Of a DNA stretch of 64,000 nt, positions 23,401-34,520 are shown in pieces. The notes beneath the pieces are model-generated. The model was given only the letters and a program-made list of their open reading frames with translations, was not told where the DNA came from and did no database searches. The stretch is from Chrysoporthe austroafricana (Eukaryota > Ascomycota > Sordariomycetes > Diaporthales > Cryphonectriaceae), in NCBI GenBank assembly GCA_001051155.2, contig JYIP02000010.1, positions 310,001 through 374,000 on the forward strand. The letters are read 5' to 3'. Each line of letters opens with the position of its first letter. Position 1 is the first letter of the stretch. A program made the position numbers and the translations under genes.

Positions 23401-26194
23401 ATTCGCATCGAACTCCTACCTAATCCGCTCCTCGGTCACTTTGATGGCTTTACAAACACAATGTTGATGCCGCATTCCTCTCTGATCTGCTTCGCAAGGT
23501 GCTCTGGGTGGGTGCCTGTGGACATTACCGTTATTGATCTTAGCAGATGGAGATAGCCCTAGAAGCAGGCAGTATACGTCCGTACACTGGCGGATAACTT
23601 GGATGAAGACGACATATCCTCGAGTGGGAACTTGGCACTATGTCGTCGATCTCTCGGGTGCACTGTTCCGGTGGCATCCCTCACGGTCCTTCCGCCGCCG
23701 GCCACCGAGCTTGGGCTCCACAACTCACATATTGTGATTCCTCGCGGACCTATCCTAGTCATTCTGTTACTGCTCCGAACCCGGCGTGAGCCTCGTTGCT
23801 CTAAATTGCGCCGTCGATGGTGTGATGAGCAGGTGTTCCAGCTGGTTGACATATCCGGCCGTCGGTGTGACTTCATGCGGCGATCCTCGTCTCATGATCA
23901 TGGCTTTTTGGCATATCCGCCAGGTCCGCCGGCTTCCGGCCGGGGGTTTTGACCAAAGTCGCACCCTGTATCAAGCTGTCCAGTGTCTATGATTCAGTAT
24001 GAGACTATCTCACGTATTCTACGTTTCGCAAGCTCTTGTACTAGCCCCGTGCTAAACTTCTACACTCACTGTATAAGCTGTTCTCGAGGTCTTCTAGTGG
24101 GCGCTTAGACATTCTAGCCTTACTCCTCCTGATGTGAGCCTAGTATCCGTGTTTTAAGGGCGCTAATGCCTTAGTGAGAGCCCCCTCTTCTCTTCTCATT
24201 ACCAGGAACCTTGTCAGCCTGGCTGTTCGCTTGTAATACGGTGGTCGACTCTAGCGTTGTGCGGCCTGTAATAGAAGGCTGCTCGGATCTGCTTTTTATC
24301 ACCGCGAGAAGAGGCGTTCCATGACTCAAACTACAGGCATGCATGCATAGCTATTAACTACGTACTATCTCACTGCCTTGATATTATCAATAATATTTGG
24401 TGCCAAACGCTCTTAGCATCCCATTGTGCGTAAGTCTCATTGCTTGTGCAGAAAAGCATCAGTGATCTCTACTAATAATTGTCACCATTCCTCATTTATA
24501 ACATCGAACTAGGAACATATTTCAAATTCAAGCTGGAAATCACGCTGCTCATTAATGTCTTTACTCTCTTATGCATCGCGGCTGTTACAGCTCTTTCTAA
24601 TATTTCCCTCCCTAATTCGGATAGCTTAGCCTGCTACCCGAAAAACCTAGCATTATCAAGTGTATAGGGATCCAAATGACTTTCTGGCTTCTCGAAGGCA
24701 CGCACAAGAGGCCCACACCTAGGGACTGGAAGAAATAATTTCCAGACATCAGCAATCTATGCAAAATATGCTGTGACGGCAGTGTTCCGTGTTCTGCACG
24801 ACTCTGCTCGAGCCCTCCTTATACTTGTCTTTGAGATCTTATTTTTGGGTTTCTTTAGACTCGCAGAATTTATTTCTCTTTTCCTCCCCCTTCTGATACT
24901 CTTTCTGGCGCATTGTCCACTGGTAGTCCCCTTTCTATCTCTTTTCCAATACATAAATCCAATATCCTCTACGAGGGGGTAGCTGCGTTGCTCCGTACCT
25001 GTAGCTGGCTTCAGCCGACTGATAAAGTACAAGACAAACATAGCATAAGCAGATCGAGCAGGAAATGGAGCGGCCGCAAGAGTTGGAAGTAAGAATGGGC
25101 TCCGACTGACTCTGGCACTGGAATCTATGGGTCTTGTCGACCGCAGACGCTGTACTCATGTCCTCCGAGGTTTTCGTTTTCCCGAAACATAAGTCGCTTA
25201 AATCCTTGTCGCAAATCCAGGCAAGTTTACAAGCAGATGGGCAAACGTTCTATACAGCGTACGAGTGTGAGAACAAGTCCTTGACTACGCCTTTGCCCTC
25301 GACCTGACTGATTCGACACGGATTCTTATTCCACGTCCCTTCATGCAACTTATGCCCGTCTCTTGCTTATGACTATGACATTCCTGCATCGCACAGATAC
25401 TCTTGTCACGATATTCATTGTGGGCAGTCCGTGACTATCTCTGGGTTACACTATTTGCCTCAGCTGCATGGTGGCGTTCCAGGAGGAGCTCGCTTCTTGG
25501 ATCGGCTGTATCGATATCTCGAGAGCCGTGCCAACAGCGAGGCACAATCCGAGTTCCGTGCTCCTCTTCATGAATCACGGCATGATCATCATTCCGATCG
25601 GCCTGCTCCAGTACGGTTGATCTGCATAGGCACGGAGCTTCTGGCTGATGCCGTGTTTGACACATTACGTATCTTTGCTTGCGGCATCATCACCTCGATC
25701 AGGTCTACAGAGTACGTGGCTAGTGCCACAGCGTCGGGTCAAATCTTCCGAAATATAAATGCGTTTGCTTTCCTGCTGTTATTCTAGTTCGTGGAACGAA
25801 TAGCACAACAGTCTACTAGAGTTTCTTTCCTTGTAACAGAACCAAAGAGCATAAGATCACGCACAAGCAAGAGATCTGTCTCAGGAGATACGTGCTAAAG
25901 AACAGCTGCCAAATATTCATAGGCAAAGAATACTAAGTGCAACAGAAGTTGACAAGCGAGCATACTGCCAATCTCTGGAACGAGTTGTCTGAAAGAGCGG
26001 CGGGGGCTTCCGGTGGCCCCAACAACTAGAAGATTCAAGGTGGAACGATACTCTGCATTCCACATCACTGAACCAAATTCGTAGACATAGTTTTCCAACA
26101 CATTGCATCACGTGAAGCTGTGAATGGAAGGTAGTCAACATCCTGCCACTGCATACTCGACGCACCAAGTGCCGTGGGCCGGGAACCTTCCCTA
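20464..26194. other. 5.7-kb gene-poor region
   Basis: No gene could be supported. Stretches with open frames on both strands occur at 22254-23284 and 23534-23952, but none gives a recognisable protein. A plus-strand stretch at 25440-25615 reads GYTICLSCMVAFQEELASWI with membrane character and soon hits stops; it may be a relic. Parts at 20600-21600 and 24000-24800 are AT-rich with dense stops. This could be an old repeat-rich block, but I see no transposase, reverse transcriptase or terminal repeats. Confidence 0.4.
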
Positions 26195-26204
26195 ACTCCG
26201 GAGT
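26195..26204. promoter_or_regulatory. Palindrome ACTCCGGAGT upstream of hydrolase gene
   Basis: A perfect 10-bp palindrome about 150 bases ahead of the hydrolase start codon. It contains the same CTCCGG half-site as the inverted repeat at 27550-27570, so it may be a related site for the cluster's Zn2Cys6 regulator. The spacing between the half-sites differs (none here), so the link is weak. Confidence 0.3.
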
Positions 26205-26355
26205 CAGGTCCCCGAAGTACTCTACCGTAGAACTCAGCCGTGGGGTACTTCTGAGTCTCGAATCGCTTAAACTTTGGTATGTTGCCGATTTTCTCGTCGC
26301 GAATGCCAAATCGATACATGCACCAGCCTAAAAAAAAACATCATCATTAGTGATC

Positions 26356-27311
26356 ATGCCGGTCGCCTGGGAGAGACTCATCCGCTTCGTTGCCGAGGAC
26401 GGCCGCGTACTACGTGGTGAGCCCATCCTACCGAGTCCTGATTTCGACCTAGGGACGACAACGGAGGATACCAAATTGCAGGCCAAGGTTATCACAGGGG
26501 ATGATATCTACGACACCACTGGCAAGACAGTGGTCACTGACGAGGTGGTGACCGTCAAGAAACTCCTTGGGCCCCTGGCCCAGGCCGACGTCCCCATCCT
26601 CCGCTGTGTGGGCCTAAATTACGCCAAACACGTCCGCGAGGCCGGAAGAAAGCCGCCGCCATTCCCATTCATTTTCTTCAAGCCCAACACGTGCGTGCTC
26701 GACCACGATGCAAACATCGTGGTCCCGAAGATCGCCCAGGACGACCAGGCGGACTACGAGGGGGAGCTGTGCTTCGTCATAGGCAGGGACGCCAAGGACG
26801 TCCCGAAGGAGGACGCCCTGTCTTATATCGCGGCCTACACGGCCGGAAACGACGTCTCTTCCCGGAAGCTGCAGCGAGACCCAGCGCTTGCCGGTGTTGT
26901 GCCTCAGTGGGGGTTCTCGAAGGGCTTCGACACTTTTGCCCCGCTTGGTCCTTGTCTGGTCAGAGCGGACCTCGTGGGAGATCCGAGCAAATTGGAGCTC
27001 TCTACGATCGTCAATGGTGAAGTCAGACAGCAGGAGTTTGTCAGTGACCTGTTGTTCGACTGCGCCTACTTGGTCTCGCATCTGTCGAGCGGGACCACTC
27101 TTCAAGCAGGCTCTGTAATCATGACTGGAACACCAGGAGGTAAGTAATTAAAAAAGATGAACACTTTGTTAATGTAAGCGCTAATCAGACAATCCTCATT
27201 GAAGGGGTAGGTATGGGTCAGACACCACCGCAGTGGCTTAAGCCGGGCGACCAGGTGGACATCAAGATCAGCAAGATTGGGACGCTCCACAATGGGGTCC
27301 ATTATGCATAG
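26356..27311 (+). CDS. Fumarylacetoacetate hydrolase-family protein (likely fumarylpyruvate hydrolase)
   Basis: 296-aa enzyme in two exons, 26356-27139 and 27205-27311. The start ATG at 26356 is chosen over an in-frame GTG two codons up. An N-terminal ~85 residues precede the FAH catalytic domain, which begins at ILRCVGLNYAKHVREAG. Metal ligands of the family are visible in ADYEGELCFVIGR (Glu pair, about residues 133-141), and TAGNDVSSRKLQRD follows (about 166-179). A conserved TGTPGG and GDQVDIKI close the domain. The family cleaves C-C bonds in acylpyruvates. Because a FAD monooxygenase and gentisate dioxygenase lie next door, the likely substrate is fumarylpyruvate, giving fumarate and pyruvate; direct hydrolysis of maleylpyruvate is the alternative. 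The family call is firm; the substrate is inferred from context. Confidence 0.88.
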
Positions 27312-27549
27312 AGACTGTAGCCACATCTTCAATATCCGAGATCACATGTCATCTTTGCCCCAGATAGATCTTCGTCCCAAATGCGTGAAATGCCAGCGTG
27401 GATCCTGTGCCCCGTACTTTCCCCATATCCACCCAGAGGGCTTGCAGTAGCTATCCTATAATCTGATTCACTGTACACGCTAGCAAGTGCCTTAGTTACA
27501 TTACATTTTGTCTTACCCGAGATACTGTCGATGACGAGTCACTTAACAT

Positions 27550-27570
27550 GCTCCGGATTCCAACCGGAGC
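27550..27570. promoter_or_regulatory. Inverted repeat CGG-N7-CCG, candidate Zn2Cys6 site
   Basis: GCTCCGG and CCGGAGC flank seven bases (ATTCCAA), forming a perfect 7+7 inverted repeat 281 bases before the monooxygenase start codon. Inward-facing CGG triplets with fixed spacing are the usual target of Zn2Cys6 dimers, and such a regulator is encoded 2 kb away. Binding is inference. Confidence 0.45.
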
Positions 27571-27850
27571 GTCCTGCTCTAACACCTTATCACCCATGCG
27601 CTTTGCTGCGGCCGACACTAGGCCGGGGAGTTAGGAAAGCCAGAGGCAGCACGAAGCTTCGCATAGGATTAGGTCTAGTAAGTCGTGATGGCTGGCTTTA
27701 CCTAAAAGAATGAAATATTCTGACACCTCGTCATCAGTTTCTATCCGGTTCCCTCCAGCATCTCGCCCCTCCATGCCTCGGTGATTGCGAGTGCCGATCC
27801 CATAATTGCGTCTTAGTTCCGCGCAGCTCTGTTGGCCGCAGTCAGCGAAC

Positions 27851-29644
27851 ATGCCGATGGCAACACCTATCTCGGTGTTAACCTTGCCTTCGAATGGTTT
27901 CAACGGAGACATGAAGGCTGTCACCAATGGCAGCCTCGTCAATGATGACGAATCCGACAGCGAGGCTGAGGAACGACCGAAATACAGGTCCACCTCATAT
28001 CCATCGAATTGTCTGCAATTCTTGCAAAATGTTCCTCAACTGCAGATGAACCAATGTCATCATGTCAAGGAGGCTAAGGTGAAGCTGGATATTCTCATCG
28101 TGGGCGCGGGCCTCGGCGGGCTAGCCACGGCTGTAGCCCTACGCAGAAGAGGCCACAGCGTGACGGTGTTTGAGCAGGCTCCGGAATTAATGGAGGTGAG
28201 AACGGACAAGGACAGAAATAAGGATCATAGGAACTCTGAGAGGATCTGACTCTTGATCAGGTTGGGGCCGGAATCCAAGTTCCACCAAATTCCGGGAAAC
28301 TCCTAGAGCGATGGGGTGTCGCCCAGCGCTTCGCGAAATCCGTCGTCCAGCCGGCGAAGATGAACTTTCGTCGCTGGCAGAATGGAGCCTTGATCGGTGT
28401 CACGGACACCTCGCCAGAGTTTACTGCAAAATATGGAGCTCCATATTATGTTGTACACAGGGCCCATCTGCACAATGCTCTGTATGAGCAGGCTAGTGCG
28501 CTGGGGGTCAAGACGAGGCTGAACAGCAAGGTCGATGAGTATGATCCGGAGACGGCCACGATCATTCTGTCAGATGGGAGCGTCTTCCAGGGTGACCTGG
28601 TCATCGCCGCAGATGGTATGTCGACTTGCTAGTGTCTTGAAGCCTTTCGTATCAACGGAAACTCATCGGTCCGAGTTTCCTCCTGCTGACCTTGAAACGT
28701 TGCAGGAGTAAAATCGCTGGCACGAAGTTTGGTCTCACCCAGTGGCAGAGGGGTCCCGAAGCCCACAGGCTTCGCGGTGTATCGCGCAACAGTCGACGTT
28801 GACAAGATGAGGCCTTTTCCAGAGATTGCCTGGATCCTGGAGAAACATAATTTGAATATCTGGTCAGACGATGAACCCCTATCGATTCATACTCGCATCC
28901 ACTCTAACAATAGCTCTAGGGTTGGCGAGGACCGCCACGTCATGACCTACTCGATAGCTGGCGGACGGTCATTCAATATGGTATTGTCGCACCGTGATAA
29001 AGGGAATCCTGCCACCTTCGGCTTGGAGGAGGACATCTTGGGCGATATGCGACGAGAATTCGAAGGGTGGGACCCGCAGTAAGTCGACCACACGTGATGC
29101 TTGCAGCGCGAGACCGACGCTGACACTGCCGTCCAGACTTACCACGATAATCAGCCTGATAGACAAGGCCATCAAGACACCTCTGATGAACGGGTCTGCA
29201 CTGGACAGCTGGGTGTCCAAGTCGTCGAAGCTCATCATCCTGGGCGACGCGGCCCACGCCATGGTCCCCTACATGTCCCAGGGTGCGGCGATGGCGGTCG
29301 AGGACGGGGCGGCGCTCGCCGTCGCCCTGAGCAAGATCACGTCGCCCAAGCAGCTCGGCCTGGCCCTGGGCGTCTTCGAGAAGGAGCGGGTCAGGCGGAG
29401 CAGCATGATGCAGGAGGCGAGCATGGTCAACTCGATGATATGGCACTTCAGAGACGGGCCGCTCCAGCAGGCGCGGGACGCCGCCATGAGGCCGGAGGTG
29501 GAGGGGAGGCACTTTCTGAGCAGCCCGAACCAGTGGAGTGACCCGGTCACTCAGAACTGGGCGTACGGCTATGATGCCGAAAAGGTAATGGAAGAGGCGT
29601 GGGACAAGGCGATCCACGACCTGATATTGAGAACCCACAACTAG
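27851..29644 (+). CDS. FAD-dependent aromatic monooxygenase (candidate 3-hydroxybenzoate 6-hydroxylase)
   Basis: 526-aa group A flavoprotein in four exons: 27851-28195, 28261-28615, 28706-29078 and 29137-29644. The FAD-binding fold starts late, at LDILIVGAGLGGLATAVAL (about residues 79-97). The DG motif region reads GDLVIAADGVKS, and the GD motif GDAAHAMVPYMSQGAAM with VEDG follows in the last exon. This is the salicylate hydroxylase / 3-hydroxybenzoate 6-hydroxylase group. Context with gentisate dioxygenase favours hydroxylation of 3-hydroxybenzoate (or salicylate at C5) to gentisate. About 75 residues precede the fold, acidic and Asn-rich, longer than usual; an internal ATG at 28047 would remove most of it. 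It is co-directional with the hydrolase and convergent with the regulator gene (160-base gap). Confidence 0.85.
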
Positions 29645-29804
29645 AGCACAGTTCGAAGACCGCGTGATGCGCCAAAGAAGGCGGAGTTAATATAAGGAAA
29701 CGGCTCGGGAACAATCATCTATTTCTATGACTGGTTCAGATGGGCTCGGCATACGTGCGCGATAGTTCATGTACAGCATGGCCTGACGATATGCACCACG
29801 ATAT

Positions 29805-32763
29805 CTAGCAGAACAGGTCGGTCTCCTGAGTGCCCTCCGCCATCCCGTTCCAGAGCGACGCCAGGAAGTCGGTCTCCCATCCCAGAGCACCGAGATCAAA
29901 ATGGCTGACATCGATCGGTATGGGAGCGTAGTCGTGAGGCGCGCCGTATTGCGCATTGGCTCGCGGGGTTTCCGCCATCGGCGTACTGCCGCCGCCGTTG
30001 ATCCTGAACGGGCCGTCTGATTGTTCGCCTTAACAAGCACACCTGCGTTAGCCCATCCCAGAACACTCAAGTCAACCAGAAGAGACTCACCCAAAATGTG
30101 CAGGCACTGATTCAGCGTCGCCGTGAATTTTGCACACTTCTCCACCATTTTGTTCCCGTTGTCTATCAGCGGCAGGCAAGCGAGCGCTGCTGTCAGTGTA
30201 TCTGCCAAGGCCTGGTCGGAGATGCCTGTGGCTTCGTATGACGAGGGCGGCTCAGGACCGCTGACGTGGTTGCAAAGCATTAATGCTACTATTGTTAACG
30301 TCGCGTTGAATGCTGTTCTAGTGTCAGTTTCCTACTGGCTCGAGGTATGTCTGGTAGTTTCGGCACTCACTGTAGTAGAGGGTAAACCACCATGCTCCGA
30401 GCAAGCCCCTCTTCGGCTCGGGAGAGTGCGTCAGGACGTTGACAATTTCGATCAGCTCGGACGCCGACTGGAAGCAGATGCCCTTGCTGCGCTGGCCCAC
30501 CTGCCTCAGCATCGAGGCTTCCGCATCGTAGCTGTGGCCGCGCTCGATGCTGGAGAGGTACAGATCCAACATCCGGCGATGCGCTAGGATGCGGACGTTG
30601 TGGTACCGGAGGGTCAGGATGACTCGGAACCTCTTCTCTCCGGAGAAGTTATCGTCGCTCCTTATCTCTGCTGGCGTAACTAGACTCGAGAGCGGCCCCA
30701 GAGTGGCTTGCCACTCGAGCAGTTGGTGCTCGATTTGGAGAATACTGGAGGCCACTGGGAGGACACCGTTGTCAGGATAGCCAATGTTGCACTCGTAAAG
30801 CACGTCGATTATCGTCCACATTATTTTGTAAAGGGTTCTAATGTCCATATCAGCATCGACGTTCAAGCTCCCCGTGCCTGCTATAAGTATAACTGACATC
30901 GTATAAACAAAGAAATCAGTGCTGAGCATAGCGTCGTCGATCTTCATCGGGGAGATAGCCTTGTCGTACGGTTTTGGCAGAGGACCTCTGACATAAGACT
31001 CGGGGATGGCGGGTGGACGACCGAAAGTCATGCTGAGTGTTCTGATACACTGTCAGCCCGCGACCTCTTCATTTACACGGTGCCAGGTGAAACGTACCTA
31101 TCAAGAACAATGCAGCCATACCATGTCCTGAGGCGGATTTCCTTGTCTAACGGGGAGTGGTTCTGAGAGAAGGCAGTCGAATGCAGCCCCAGCTGGAATG
31201 CTGCCTTCACAGCGAGACCATGTATGCTCCACGTTGTTGTCGACCGATGCGTGCCCTGCAGGTACTGGCTCAGGAGCAGCATCGCCTGGACTTGAGATTC
31301 GATAACAGTCAGACGACGACGGGTTCACAGCTGGTCGACCTCTCGGCGCGGGCCATCAAGCAAGCACACTCACCGGTCTCCAAGCTTGCGCTGTGCAGCA
31401 TCTGGTCGAGGCAGAGCGCCTTGGCGCGCGTGTAGAAGACCTCGGCCCTGGCGGCGCGGTCGGGCGCGGGCACGCTCATACTAGCCGAGGTCACGGTAGC
31501 CATAGCGAGGATAGCGTTCAGCAGGCCGAGCCACGAGCGCCGGAACCTGCGGAAGCTGTCCCGCTTCACGCGCTCGTACTCGCCCGTGAAGCTCGGGCCG
31601 TGCACGAAGGGGAATAGGGCGCCCGTGTCGACGAAGAAGCGGCCGACGAGGGCGTCCATCTCGTCGTCGGGCGGTAGGCGGAGGTAGTCTAGGGCGCCGT
31701 CGACGCTGCCCGCGTCCTCGTTGGGCGGTCGGGTCGGCCTCACGTCGGGCGTCGAGGGCCGGGACACGTCGAGGGACGGCCGGTGGGCGATCTGGCGTTG
31801 CGATCGCGCGTCGGGGCCCTGGTAGCGCGCGCTCGGCCGCGACAGGAGGGCGTACATGGCCCTGCGGATGTTTCGTGTGAACGCGATGTTCGAGGAGGGG
31901 CCTGCAGGACAAGCTGATCAGTCTCTCCCGACCGGACCTGTGTTCGCAGGCTGCCTACCGTAGTAGCCGGAGTCCTCCTCCTTGGCGAACTCCATCGCTC
32001 CCATCCCATCTGTGGCATCCGGTGACTCCCCGTAGCCCTCGGAGTCCGCCTCCGGCACGGTGAGGGCGGACTGGTACGTCAGCATGCTGGCTCGCCTGCC
32101 GTTCACGAGGGAGTCGCTCGTCACGCTGCCGTTCTGGCTCTGCGAGTCCTTCAGCGAGCGCACGTCGCTCTCGAGCTGGGACAGGCGGGTCTCTACGAGC
32201 TGGAGGAACCTGGCGCGAGCCGCGTTAGCCCCAAAAGAAACAGACGACGACCGCGGCGGGTGGGCATGCAAAAACTCACGCCCTCGGGACCGGCGTTGTC
32301 GCCGAGATGGGAGGAGAGAGGTAGACGCAGTCAATGTTCTGTGCCTGGCAGCTGGAGCACTTTGGCCGGCAGCCATCACACTGTGCAAGACGTCCAGTCA
32401 GCCCCACGAGCCCCCGAGGAATTCATTTTTTTTTTTTAATAAAAAGAAAAAAAAAAAAAAAGGCAGAAAAAGAAAAATAAAAAATAAAAAGAAAAAAGGC
32501 ACCGCCAGGGCAGATCGATCGCCGTTGCCCTCGCCGCGTTTGGATCTCAAAAGAATCAGCCTTACGCGCGACTTCTTGCTCCTGCAGGCACCGCAGGCGA
32601 CCGGTATCCTGCGCCGCTTCTGCGGCCTATGCGGTGCGTCCCCAGCAGCAGCGGCGGCGGCGGCGGCGGCGGGCGTGGACAAGGCGTCGTCCAGCGGGCC
32701 CGCCTCCGTGTCGTCGTCCTCGCCGCAGCCGGGCGGGAGCGACACCCGAATGGAATCGGCCAT
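29805..32763 (-). CDS. Zn2Cys6 transcription factor of the gentisate cluster
   Basis: 795-aa nuclear regulator in eight minus-strand exons: 32763-32566, 32380-32280, 32209-31959, 31901-31374, 31290-31098, 31041-30371, 30312-30091 and 30028-29805. After an acidic, Ala-rich N-terminus, CGACRSKKSR ends exon 1 and CDGCRPKCSSCQAQNIDC opens exon 2, restoring all six zinc cysteines across a 185-nt intron that carries long A/T runs. A short coiled coil follows (FLQLVETRLSQLESDVRSLK). The fungal-specific regulatory domain is typical: VQAMLLLSQYLQGT, RTWYGCIVLDRTLSMTFGRP (across the fifth intron) and a long helical region. It ends in LGWETDFLASLWNGM, an acidic/aromatic activation-like tail. Its position between the monooxygenase and dioxygenase suggests it controls them, probably in response to the aromatic substrate. 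Confidence 0.9.
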
Positions 32764-33178
32764 GGCCCATGAGCAGCGCCCCAGGGCGTTAGCTGATCTT
32801 CGCGGATCTAGGAAAGTCGATGATAAGGGGCGCTGCAGAGTTGCGCGCGCGAGATTGAGTTAGGCAGGTAGAAACGGGAATTCATGCTGCTCAAGTGTGT
32901 CCCTGCTGGCGAGGGACTATCTCCCCGCGTCGGCACGCTGCAGGGCCCCGTCGCCTGCGCCGCCGGGAATAGGGCCCTAAGTCCGCGGCGGCGCATCGCG
33001 GCGGCTGGCGGTCGCCTCTGAGGGGGCGTCGCAGCGTGAGTGACGACGTCGTCATGGGCGGGCAGACGGGGCCTACATAGGCACAGGCTCGCGGCGTTCG
33101 CAGCCCAGACTGGCACCGCACCGTTCCCCCCTACGCTTTTTCCAGGAACCCAGTGAAGTGACGCCTTCGACCGACGAA
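32764..33178. promoter_or_regulatory. Divergent promoter, regulator / gentisate dioxygenase
   Basis: 415 bases between the start codons of the regulator (minus) and dioxygenase (plus). The stretch is GC-rich without a TATA box. I see no copy of the CTCCGG half-site found upstream of the other two cluster genes. Confidence 0.45.
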
Positions 33179-34520
33179 ATGGCGACAGCCACGCAGACGG
33201 AGACCGAAGTCCAGGCCCAGGCACAGGTCGAGGACGCGGCCGAGGCGATGCTGCGGCGGGCGGCGCGAGCCCACACGAAGCCCCTGTGGCTCCAGATGGC
33301 GAGGCTGAACCCGCCGCTGCCCGACCCCAAGTGCACCCCCCACCTGTGGCGGTACGCCGAGATCCGCCCCAGCCTCGTCGAGGCGGGCGAGCTGGTGCCG
33401 GAGCACCAGGCGGAGCGGCGCGTGCTGATGCTGATCAACCCGTCCAGAGGCATGCGCACACCTCCCCCAGTAGCCCTCCTCCCTCTTCCCTCCCCCTTCC
33501 CCCCTCGTGTGTGTGCGCGCGCGGCGGTGTCCCGTCCGGGCTGGGATCGAAACCTGACCCGACCTGACCTGACACGAGGCTGGGCTGAGCTGAGCTGAGC
33601 TAAGCGAAGCTATAGATGCCCCCTTCACGACCGACACCCTGTACGCGGGGCTGCAGCTCGTGATGCCCCACGAGACGGCGCGCGCCCACCGGCACGTGGC
33701 GTTCGCGATGCGGTTCATCATCGAGGGCGAGGGCGGCTTCACGGCGGTCCACGGGCGGCGGCTCCGCATGCGGCGCGGCGACGTGATCCTGACGCCGACC
33801 ATGAACTGGCACGACCACGGCAAGGACGGCTCCGGGCCCATGATCTGGCTCGACGGGCTCGACCTGCCCAACTTCCAGCACTTCCCCGTGCACTTTGTCG
33901 AGCAGTTCGCCGCGCCGCGCTACCCGGCCGCCGACGTCGACACCGCCGCCTCGCCCCTCGTCTTCCCGTGGGCCCGCATGCAGGCCGCGCTGGACGAGGC
34001 TGGCGGGGACGCGGCTGAGCTGCGCTACCTGCACGAGGACGGGCGCGAGGGTGAGTACTTTCTGTCTCTCTCTCTCTCTCTCTCTTTTTTTTTTTCTTTC
34101 TTTCTTTTTTTCTCTCTCTTTATTTCTTTTCTTTTCTTTTCTTTTCTTTTCTTTTTTTCTTCTTCTCTTCTTTACCTTGGGCAGCACTGACCGACAACGA
34201 CAACAGTGAGCAGGATCCTCGGCGGTGCAGCAGCCCGCATCAACGCCGGCAAGGCATCTCCTCGCGTCCAGGAGACGGCATCCTCCGTGTACCACGTCAT
34301 AGAGGGCTCCGGGCACACCACCATCGGAGGACAGGAGTACCGATGGGAGCGGGGCGACACGTTCTGCATCCCCTCGTGGTATCCCTTCCAGCACTTTGCG
34401 GGCGGCACGGAGGGGGACGCTCCGGTGTACCTGTATCGGTTCGACGACAAGCCCATGCTGACCGCGCTGGGGTTCTACCGGACGTCGGAGACGGATGTTG
34501 AGACTCTGGTGTCGGATTGA
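33179..34520 (+). CDS. Gentisate 1,2-dioxygenase
   Basis: 339-aa bicupin iron enzyme that opens the gentisate ring to maleylpyruvate. Exons 33179-33449, 33616-34050 and 34207-34520. The start ATG at 33179 follows an in-frame GTG. The N-terminal cupin carries HETARAHRHVAFAMRFIIEG and TPTMNWHDHG, the His set that binds Fe(II); the C-terminal cupin has SSVYHVIEGSGHTTIGG and GDTFCIPSWYPFQHF. The first intron (33450-33615) appears to start with GC rather than GT: using it joins LMLINPSR to DAPFTTDTLYAGLQLVMP, the expected uninterrupted family sequence; reading on would insert a Pro-rich stretch. The second intron is a 156-nt C/T-rich tract. The enzyme identity also anchors the function of the adjoining cluster. 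Confidence 0.9.
34063..34170. repeat. C/T microsatellite inside dioxygenase intron 2
   Basis: A (CT)n run, then T runs and repeated CTTTT units make up most of the intron. Length variation here is likely between strains but should be spliced out. Confidence 0.8.

Noticed and set aside
23534..23952. Overlapping ORFs on both strands
   Set aside because: No domain, mixed frames and no start context; treated as chance.
25431..25787. Plus-strand ORF of 118 codons
   Set aside because: A different frame over the same bases looks more protein-like but contains stops, so no intact gene can be claimed.
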